11,866 nt of DNA. It comes from PBB1 sp043738425. GTDB taxonomy: Bacteria > Pseudomonadota > Gammaproteobacteria > Burkholderiales > Burkholderiaceae_C. The notes beneath the pieces were generated by a model. It searched no databases. It saw only the letters and a program-made list of their open reading frames with translations, and was not told the DNA's origin. Each line of letters opens with the position of its first letter. Position 1 is the stretch's first letter. The position numbers and the translations under genes were made by a program. Location of the stretch: assembly GCA_043738425.1 (NCBI GenBank), contig JAYUGJ010000141.1:1-11866 (forward strand), in the 5' to 3' direction. Below, piece after piece: positions 7,297 to 11,866 of the stretch.

Positions 7297-8430
7297 ATGG
7301 CAAACCTGTTTATCGGTTTGATGTCGGGCACCTCGCTGGACGGTGTCGATGGCGTGCTGGTAGCTTTTGCCGGCGCAGCACCAGCGTTATCGATCCGGGT
7401 GCACGCGCATGTACACCGCGCGTTTGCGCCTGAACTTGCGCGCGAGCTGCTGGCCTTGAACAGCTCCGGCGGCGATGAAATTCACCGCGCTGCAGTGGCA
7501 GCCAATGCATTAGCGCGCAGCTACGCCGAGGTAGTGGCCGCCGTGCTGGAGCAGGCGCACATCACTGCCGCAGAGGTGATCGCTATCGGGGCACACGGTC
7601 AAACCCTGCGCCACTGCCCTGGTGAATTCGACGGCCTCGGCTACACGGTGCAGCTGAACCAGCCTGCGTTGTTGGCCGAGCTGACCGGCATTGACGTCAT
7701 CGCAGACTTCCGCTCGCGCGATGTCGCCGCTGGCGGCCAGGGCGCGCCGTTGGTGCCGGCCTTTCACCGCGCCGCATGGGGTCGACCCGATCACACCATC
7801 GTCGTGCTCAACCTTGGCGGCATAGGCAACATATCAGTGCTCGCACGCGACGGCAGCACCAGCGGTTTCGATTGCGGTCCGGCCAATGTGTTGCTGGACC
7901 ACTGGTGCGCCGTCCACCAAGGCAAGCCTTATGACCACGATGGCGAATGGGCTGCGACGGGAACAGTGCATGCAGACTTGTTGGCGTTGATGCAGAGCGA
8001 CGCGTTTTTTGCGTTGCCGCCACCGAAAAGCACTGGCCGCGATTGGTTCAACGCCCGCTGGCTCGATCGCTGCGTGCAGCGAACAACTACTGCTTCCGCC
8101 ATCAGCGCGCCCGACATCCAGGCCACGCTTGCCGAACTCACCGCCTGGTGCTGCCAGCAAGCGGTGACGCACCATGCGCCCGACGCGACGCTTTTATTAG
8201 TCTGTGGGGGTGGCGCGCGAAATGGGTGTTTGATGCGACGGCTTTCGGCTCTGTTGCCGCAACTCCGTGTGGAGTCGACCGACCGCCACGGGCTGCCGGT
8301 TGATCAGGTCGAAGCGGTGGCGTTTGCGTGGTTGGCGCAAAGGTGGATCAGCCGGCGTGCGGGCAACCTGCCCGCTGTGACCGGTGCGTGCGGCCCGCGC
8401 GTACTCGGGGCGCTGTATCCCGCCGCCTGA
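7297..8430 (+). CDS. anmK: Anhydro-N-acetylmuramic acid kinase
   Basis: A cytoplasmic sugar kinase of peptidoglycan recycling. It opens the 1,6-anhydro ring of anhydro-MurNAc and phosphorylates it with ATP to give MurNAc-6-phosphate. The 377-residue protein starts MANLFIGLMSGTSLDGVDG (1-19), the family's hallmark nucleotide-binding opening. Further motifs are GAHGQTLRH (98-106), DFRSRDVAAGGQGAPLVP (137-154), LNLGGIGNIS (171-180), GFDCGPANVLLD (190-201), whose D192 is probably the catalytic base, and CGGGARNGCLM (303-313). Length fits the family. ATG 7297 is chosen because the motif starts a few residues later; the frame extends upstream to 7219 but would run through the terminator hairpin. 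No strong Shine-Dalgarno sequence is visible. It converges with erpA. Confidence 0.96.
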   Translation: MANLFIGLMSGTSLDGVDGVLVAFAGAAPALSIRVHAHVHRAFAPELARELLALNSSGGDEIHRAAVAANALARSYAEVVAAVLEQAHITAAEVIAIGAHGQTLRHCPGEFDGLGYTVQLNQPALLAELTGIDVIADFRSRDVAAGGQGAPLVPAFHRAAWGRPDHTIVVLNLGGIGNISVLARDGSTSGFDCGPANVLLDHWCAVHQGKPYDHDGEWAATGTVHADLLALMQSDAFFALPPPKSTGRDWFNARWLDRCVQRTTTASAISAPDIQATLAELTAWCCQQAVTHHAPDATLLLVCGGGARNGCLMRRLSALLPQLRVESTDRHGLPVDQVEAVAFAWLAQRWISRRAGNLPAVTGACGPRVLGALYPAA

Positions 8431-8461
8431 ACGTGCGGCCGGCTAGCTGCAGTAACCGAAA

Positions 8462-8484
8462 AAAGCCGCCTCAGGGGCGGCTTT
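8462..8484 (-). terminator. Intrinsic terminator between anmK and erpA, mainly for erpA
   Basis: A 9-base perfect stem AAAGCCGCC/GGCGGCTTT with a TCAGG loop. Read on the minus strand it is followed by TTTTTTCGG, a good T-run for ending erpA, whose stop is 25 bases before it. Read on the plus strand it is followed by only three T residues and then GG, so it would terminate anmK less well. Confidence 0.85.
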
Positions 8485-8509
8485 GGTCGGTGTGTCGGTG
8501 TGGGGCAAA

Positions 8510-8890
8510 TTACACCGAGAAACTGGACCCGCAACCGCAGGTTGTTGTCGCATTGGGATTCTTGATGACGAACTGTGCTCCCTGCAAATCATCCTTGTAG
8601 TCGATCTCTGCGCCCATCAGGTACTGCAGGCTCATCGCGTCGATCAACAGGGTGACGCCGTTTTTGTCCATGCGGCTGTCGTCTTCGTTCATCACTTCGT
8701 CGAACGTGAAGCCGTATTGAAAGCCCGAACAACCGCCGCCCTGCACGAAGACACGCAACTTCAAATCTGGGTTGCCTTCTTCATCAACCAATTCTTTGAC
8801 CTTTGCAGCTGCGCTGTCGGTAAACACCAAAGGCGGAGGCGGCTCGTCGTGTAACGGCGCGATGACGATTTGTTGCGTGGCAGCAGTCAT
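8510..8890 (-). CDS. erpA: Iron-sulfur cluster insertion protein ErpA
   Basis: A 126-residue A-type Fe-S carrier that receives clusters from the assembly scaffold and hands them to apo-proteins. The three cluster-ligand cysteines are present: C54 in GGGCSGFQYGF and C118 and C120 in the C-terminal TTCGCGSSFSV. The A-type fold (HesB/IscA) spans about 21-124. The FTFDEVMNEDD segment and the closing GSSFSV are typical of ErpA rather than IscA, and the place next to rpsI-rplM matches the usual ErpA locus in Burkholderiales. A good Shine-Dalgarno AAGGA (8897-8901) lies 6 bases before the ATG. The gene is separated from rpsI by a terminator, so it has its own promoter. Confidence 0.96.
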   Translation of the reverse strand: MTAATQQIVIAPLHDEPPPPLVFTDSAAAKVKELVDEEGNPDLKLRVFVQGGGCSGFQYGFTFDEVMNEDDSRMDKNGVTLLIDAMSLQYLMGAEIDYKDDLQGAQFVIKNPNATTTCGCGSSFSV

Positions 8891-8918
8891 GAGGTTTCCT
8901 TAAAACGTGTGACCACTG

Positions 8919-8924
8919 ATTATG
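8919..8924 (-). promoter_or_regulatory. Candidate -10 box for erpA
   Basis: Read on the minus strand this is CATAAT, one mismatch from TATAAT, 28 bases upstream of the erpA ATG. No convincing -35 hexamer lies 16-18 bases before it, which suggests either a weak or an activator-dependent promoter. Control of ErpA-type genes by iron-sulfur regulators such as IscR is known in enterobacteria; I cannot identify an IscR site here. Confidence 0.35.
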
Positions 8925-9020
8925 GGTGTTGACTCAAAAGCCCGGCTCGCAAAAGTCACTTCCACGCCCATCGATGGCAACGGTGGGCGAGTCCGAACAA
9001 AGCAAACAAATCGAGAAAAC

Positions 9021-9047
9021 AAAAAGCCGCCCAGCGGCGGCTTTTTT
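9021..9047 (-). terminator. Bidirectional intrinsic terminator after rpsI
   Basis: An 11-base perfect stem AAAAAGCCGCC/GGCGGCTTTTT with a CAGC loop, carrying A residues on the left and six T residues on the right, so it reads as a terminator on both strands. On the minus strand it lies about 19 bases after the rpsI stop and ends the rplM-rpsI transcript before erpA. Its GCCGCC/GGCGGC core is the same as in the erpA terminator. Confidence 0.9.
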
Positions 9048-9065
9048 GCACCAGCGAGACCGACC

Positions 9066-9458
9066 TCAGCGCTTGCTGAACTGCTTACGGCGACGCGCAC
9101 CGTGAAAGCCGACCTTTTTGCGTTCGACTTCACGCGCGTCACGCGTCACGAAGCCCGCGTGCTTCAGCGCCGGTTTCAGCGCCTCGTCATAGTCAATCAG
9201 GGCACGGGTGATGCCGTGGCGAACCGCACCGGCTTGACCCGATTCACCACCACCATGCACGTTGACTTTAATGTCGAACGCAGCGTCGTTGGCGGTCAAC
9301 ATCAGCGGCTGCTTCACGACCATGATCGAGGTTTGACGGCCGAAATATTGCTCGACCGACTTGCCATTAACGAGTATTTGACCCGTGCCTTTTTTCATGA
9401 AGACACGTGCCACCGACGATTTGCGGCGGCCGGTTCCGTAGTTCCAATTACCAATCAT
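9066..9458 (-). CDS. rpsI: 30S ribosomal protein S9
   Basis: A 130-residue small-subunit protein whose C-terminal tail reaches the P-site tRNA. The start MIGNWNYGTGRRKSSVARVF, the GKSVEQYFGR segment (32-41), the glycine-rich VHGGGESGQAGAVRHGI (67-83) and the basic C-terminus GARRRKQFSKR (120-130) are diagnostic. Second gene of the rplM-rpsI operon, 11 bases after the rplM stop. Its Shine-Dalgarno AGGGG (9466-9470) overlaps the rplM stop codon and sits 7 bases before the ATG, which suggests coupled translation. Confidence 0.98.
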   Translation of the reverse strand: MIGNWNYGTGRRKSSVARVFMKKGTGQILVNGKSVEQYFGRQTSIMVVKQPLMLTANDAAFDIKVNVHGGGESGQAGAVRHGITRALIDYDEALKPALKHAGFVTRDAREVERKKVGFHGARRRKQFSKR

Positions 9459-9469
9459 CAGGTGTCCCC

Positions 9470-9898
9470 TTAAATCTCGAGCGCTTTGGGCTGCTGTGCA
9501 GTGTGCGGGTGAGTGTTCCCGGCGTACACCTTCAACTTTTTGACCATGGCGTAACCCAGTGGACCCTTCGGAAGCATGCCTTTGACAGCTTTCTCAAGCG
9601 CGCGACCAGGGTGCTTGGCCTGCATGTCTTTGAATTTTGTTGCGTGAATACCGCCTGGGTACCCAGAGTGCCGGTAGTAAATCTTGTCGTTGGCTTTGTT
9701 GCCAGTGACGCGGATCTTGTCGGCGTTAACGATGACGATGAAATCGCCGGTGTCGACGTGAGGCGTGTAGATGGCTTTGTGTTTACCGCGTAACCGAAGG
9801 GCGACTTCACTGGCCACCCGTCCGAGGACTTTGTCGGTCACGTCGATCACAAACCACTCATGCGTCACTTCGGCCGGTTTGGCGCTGAAGGTTTTCAT
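9470..9898 (-). CDS. rplM: 50S ribosomal protein L13
   Basis: A 142-residue large-subunit protein that binds early to 23S rRNA. Recognised by MKTFSAKPAEVTHEWFVIDV, the LGRVASEVALRLRGKHK stretch (24-40), the VNADKIRVTGNKANDKIYYRHSG region (57-79), AVKGMLPKGPLGYAM (104-118) and the ending HTAQQPKALEI. Length is the family norm. First gene of the operon with rpsI. A TGGA Shine-Dalgarno lies in the 3' arm of a small hairpin just before the ATG, listed separately. Confidence 0.98.
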   Translation of the reverse strand: MKTFSAKPAEVTHEWFVIDVTDKVLGRVASEVALRLRGKHKAIYTPHVDTGDFIVIVNADKIRVTGNKANDKIYYRHSGYPGGIHATKFKDMQAKHPGRALEKAVKGMLPKGPLGYAMVKKLKVYAGNTHPHTAQQPKALEI

Positions 9899-9904
9899 GT
9901 TTTT

Positions 9905-9920
9905 TCCATTGCGTAATGGA
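9905..9920 (-). promoter_or_regulatory. Hairpin overlapping the rplM ribosome-binding site
   Basis: On the minus strand the rplM ATG is preceded by TCCATT-ACGC-AATGGA, a perfect 6-base stem with a 4-base loop, then a run of A residues. The GGA that serves as the Shine-Dalgarno core (6 bases before the ATG) is inside the 3' arm, so folding would hide it. Ribosomal protein operons are often controlled by such translational switches, but the stem is short and AU-rich. Regulation is inference. Confidence 0.4.
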
Positions 9921-10325
9921 GTCGAATAAAGATGAGAAAAATGTTTTGCTCACCCAGACTGGGCTCGGAACCGCTTCTTGAATTGGCGGCCTCTCGCACA
10001 GTGTTCGAACCGCACCGCACTGCCGCTGGGGCGCGTGGGCAAAGTCGCTGGCCTGTCGACGCCTTTCCAGACCAGCCATCGACTTTAGCAGACAGTGCGC
10101 ACGACCCATCGACGATCTGTCGCGTCGAAACCCTCGCGGCGTTTGCCGAGTTGTGGCGAAAACATCGTGGCACCCCCGCACCTGGGGGGGTGGTTGCAAG
10201 TGCGTTACTTCACTGTTGCGGCGTTAACGTCATTTATCGGGCGTTCGTTGGTTGTACGGCCGCTTTACGATGCAAATGGATCACCCCATGCAACCGTGTG
10301 CATGGCAGCCTAATGACCTTTGACG
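9921..10325. other. Non-coding divergent region between rplM and the DUF2726 gene
   Basis: About 400 bases with no convincing gene on either strand. It should hold the rplM-rpsI promoter (minus strand) and a promoter for the DUF2726 gene (plus strand). The best minus-strand candidate is an extended -10 TGCTAAAGT (10082-10090 read in reverse), without a clear -35; it would give a leader of about 175 bases. Structures seen are the CCCAG-A-CTGGG palindrome (9953-9963), a stem CACCCCC/GGGGGTG (10171-10177 with 10186-10192) and the CCATGCA/TGCATGG inverted repeat (10286-10305). No tRNA or known leader RNA is recognised. Confidence 0.4.
10286..10305. repeat. Inverted repeat CCATGCA / TGCATGG upstream of the DUF2726 gene
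   Basis: A perfect 7-base inverted repeat with a 6-base spacer, ending 20 bases before the ATG at 10326. It could be a repressor operator or a hairpin in the 5' leader that affects translation of the DUF2726 protein. There is no T-run, so it is not a terminator. No known regulator motif is recognised. Confidence 0.45.
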
Positions 10326-11231
10326 ATGTACCCAGTGAACCCTGCTTCTACATTTTTCCTCTTGATTCTTGCCGTGCTTGCGGGCTCGGTGCTGGGTGGT
10401 TTGATGGTTTGGGCATGGATCCCGCCGGGCAAACAAACCTTGTCGCTGCCCAGCGAGTGGGCGATATCAGCACGGCCGGTTTTCAACGCGGGCGAGCGCC
10501 GCCTGTACCGGCAGCTGCGGGACGCATTTCCGCAATACATCGTGCTGCCCAAGTTGCCGCTCGTGCGGTTTTGCCAGCCCGATGATTTGGCTCAGGTCGG
10601 TTATTGGTACGGCCTTCTGGGCTCGATCCATGTCAGCTTTGCGGTGTGCACACCGAGCGGACGTGTCGTCTTGGCCGTCGACCTGCTGGGCCGCCGTGAA
10701 CGCTCGAAGCGTGCGACGCAAATCAAAGAGGCGGTGTTAGCAGCATGCCGAGTCAAGCACCTCACCAGCAGCGTCGATCAATTGCCGACGCTGGCCGAAC
10801 TGAAATCATTGATACCCGCGGGCAGCGGCGGTGCGGCGGCACTGCCCGTAGACAACACGGTAGCGAAGTCGCTCACGTCTGCACGCGAAAACTTGGCGTC
10901 GACCGTGGCGTCACGCCGCGCGGAGCGCTCTGCCAAGGGATCCGATTCAGGTCTGTTCCTCGACTCGTTTTTTTCGCCCGATAGCCGAATGGACACGCAA
11001 AGCGACGGCGACTCATTGCAAGGACCGCTGAATGCCAGCGACTCCACTGCGAAGCGCTCGTCAGCAAGACCGAACTCAGCTGCGTCGGCTGCGCACTACC
11101 CGGTACTCGATGAACCAGCCTCAGGCGCGGACTGGGGAGGTGGTGCAGGCGACGGCGGTGTCGTAATCGACGATCCGATACCGCCCGCACGCGCACCACG
11201 CCCTGCACCGCGCCATCAACCCGGCCGTTAA
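10326..11231 (+). CDS. Membrane-anchored DUF2726 domain protein, function unknown
   Basis: A 301-residue protein with an N-terminal membrane segment (about 10-32, FFLLILAVLAG onward), so it is probably anchored in the inner membrane. A DUF2726-like domain at about 48-160 follows: ARPVFNAGERRLYRQL, then LPKLPLVRFC, then HVSFAVCTPSGRVVLAVDL and an RRERSKRATQIKEAVL helix. DUF2726 domains resemble PD-(D/E)XK nucleases. Here the acidic residue I would expect in the first strand appears to be S104, leaving D119 as the visible acid, so nuclease activity is uncertain. Residues from about 165 to the end are low-complexity, rich in Ser, Ala, Pro and Gly, and look disordered. ATG 10326 is preferred over the TTG at 10320. 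No good Shine-Dalgarno is seen. The kinase gene starts 21 bases after the stop, which suggests an operon. Which side of the membrane the domain is on cannot be told from sequence alone. Confidence 0.8.
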   Translation: MYPVNPASTFFLLILAVLAGSVLGGLMVWAWIPPGKQTLSLPSEWAISARPVFNAGERRLYRQLRDAFPQYIVLPKLPLVRFCQPDDLAQVGYWYGLLGSIHVSFAVCTPSGRVVLAVDLLGRRERSKRATQIKEAVLAACRVKHLTSSVDQLPTLAELKSLIPAGSGGAAALPVDNTVAKSLTSARENLASTVASRRAERSAKGSDSGLFLDSFFSPDSRMDTQSDGDSLQGPLNASDSTAKRSSARPNSAASAAHYPVLDEPASGADWGGGAGDGGVVIDDPIPPARAPRPAPRHQPGR

Positions 11232-11252
11232 AGCGCCGCTTACGATGCGCGG

Positions 11253-11866
11253 GTGAATCTGCCCCGCGACACCAAAGCCAGCGCACCTGCCGATGCGCTG
11301 CAAACACCGTTTGCGGGACTGACTCCGGCGGTCATCCTGGACGCGCTCGACAGTGTTGGCCTGCGCGGCGATGGCCGCCTGCTGCAACTCAACTCCTACG
11401 AAAACCGCGTTTTTCAGGTTTTTTTGACCGATGGCCGAGCGGTCGTCGCCAAGTTTTACCGACCCCACCGGTGGAGCGACGACCAGCTTTTGGAAGAACA
11501 CACCTTTTCTGCGGAGCTGGCGGCAGAGGAAATTCCGATTGCTGCGCCGCTGGTGCTGGTCGCTGATGCCACCTCGCCGATGCAAGCGATGCTGAGTGGC
11601 ACACCGCCCACGCTGGCACAAGTTTGTATCGACGGCGCGGCCTATCGATTCGCGGTGGCCGACCGCAAAGCCGGCCGCGCTCCGGAGCTGGAGCAACCTG
11701 CCACTTTGGAATGGATTGGCCGCTTCATCGGCCGCATGCACGCGGTCGGCGCGCGCAAACCTTTCAGCTTTCGGCGCAGCCTGACGGTGCATGAATTCGG
11801 CTGGGACTGCCGCGATTGGTTGCTGGCAAACGCCAACATCCCGTCGGACATTGCACCCGCATGGAA
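11253..11866 (+). CDS. srkA: SrkA-type stress response serine/threonine kinase (5' part, runs off the window)
   Basis: The first 204 residues of a kinase of the SrkA/YihE family, related to aminoglycoside/choline kinases (APH fold). In E. coli, SrkA helps cells survive envelope and oxidative stress. Visible features are TPAVILDALDSVGLRGDGRLLQLNSYENRVFQV (24-56), the ATP-binding lysine K67 in VVAKFYRPHRW, the E81/E82 helix (LLEEHTF), EIPIAAPL (93-100) and the RKAGRAPELE (138-147) plus WIGRFIGRMHAVGA (154-167) segments. An extra stretch of perhaps 20 residues (about 104-129) sits before the YRFAV strand compared with the family as I remember it. The catalytic HxD region lies beyond the window. 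Start is GTG 11253; the nearby ATG at 11245 is followed at once by a stop in its frame. No strong Shine-Dalgarno. Probably co-transcribed with the DUF2726 gene. Confidence 0.88.
   Translation, partial: MNLPRDTKASAPADALQTPFAGLTPAVILDALDSVGLRGDGRLLQLNSYENRVFQVFLTDGRAVVAKFYRPHRWSDDQLLEEHTFSAELAAEEIPIAAPLVLVADATSPMQAMLSGTPPTLAQVCIDGAAYRFAVADRKAGRAPELEQPATLEWIGRFIGRMHAVGARKPFSFRRSLTVHEFGWDCRDWLLANANIPSDIAPAW

Noticed and set aside
10001..10012. GTTCGAAC sequence resembling a tRNA T-loop
   Set aside because: The flanking bases do not form a 5-base T-stem on either strand and no acceptor, anticodon stem or CCA end can be placed.
9932..10585. Plus-strand open frame of 217 codons across the rplM upstream region
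   Set aside because: It overlaps the DUF2726 gene in another frame, has no family resemblance and begins inside the probable rplM leader.
1..11866. Mobile element, CRISPR array, defence island or prophage
   Set aside because: No transposase, integrase, phage or Cas gene is visible, no regularly spaced repeats occur, and nearly all genes are ordinary core genes of even composition.

Overview
The window (about 60-65% G+C by eye, beta-proteobacterial protein sequences) looks like core chromosome of a Burkholderiales bacterium, most likely Comamonadaceae. The reasons are the GspD-E-F arrangement, the order tyrS / M23 peptidase / anmK / erpA / rpsI-rplM, which I recall as conserved in Burkholderiales, and a GC-rich intergenic repeat with a GTCGCTGCGCT core of a kind common in Comamonadaceae. 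The family placement is from memory of these gene neighbourhoods, not from a search.

Layout. Positions 1-3240 (+) hold the end of a type II secretion operon: the 3' part of gspD (outer-membrane secretin), complete gspE (assembly ATPase) and complete gspF (inner-membrane platform). A 27-codon reading frame fits exactly between gspE and gspF. Positions 3243-3377 are a structured GC-rich repeat block with two copies of a 29-base unit. It is followed by a 5'-nucleotidase (+, 3382-4296) that converges on tyrS (-, 4333-5592). A divergent intergenic region of about 240 bases leads to an M23 cell-wall peptidase with a TTG start (+, 5829-7217), then a clear intrinsic terminator and anmK (+, 7297-8430). 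anmK converges on erpA (-, 8510-8890) across a shared hairpin terminator. The ribosomal pair rplM-rpsI (-, 9898-9066) ends at another strong bidirectional hairpin. A divergent non-coding stretch of about 430 bases separates rplM from a membrane-anchored DUF2726 protein (+, 10326-11231) and the 5' part of an SrkA-type kinase gene (+, 11253 to the window end).

Functional themes. The genes cover protein secretion, nucleotide salvage, translation (TyrRS, L13, S9), peptidoglycan trimming and recycling (M23 endopeptidase next to AnmK, which phosphorylates recycled anhydro-MurNAc), Fe-S cluster delivery (ErpA) and a possible stress-kinase operon. I see no mobile element, CRISPR array, tRNA, rRNA or defence island.

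I did not find an obvious new system. The points most worth a second look are the mini-ORF joining gspE to gspF, the DUF2726-srkA pair with a possibly altered nuclease-like core, a hairpin that covers the rplM ribosome-binding site, and the unusual TTG start of the M23 gene behind an in-frame upstream mini-ORF.
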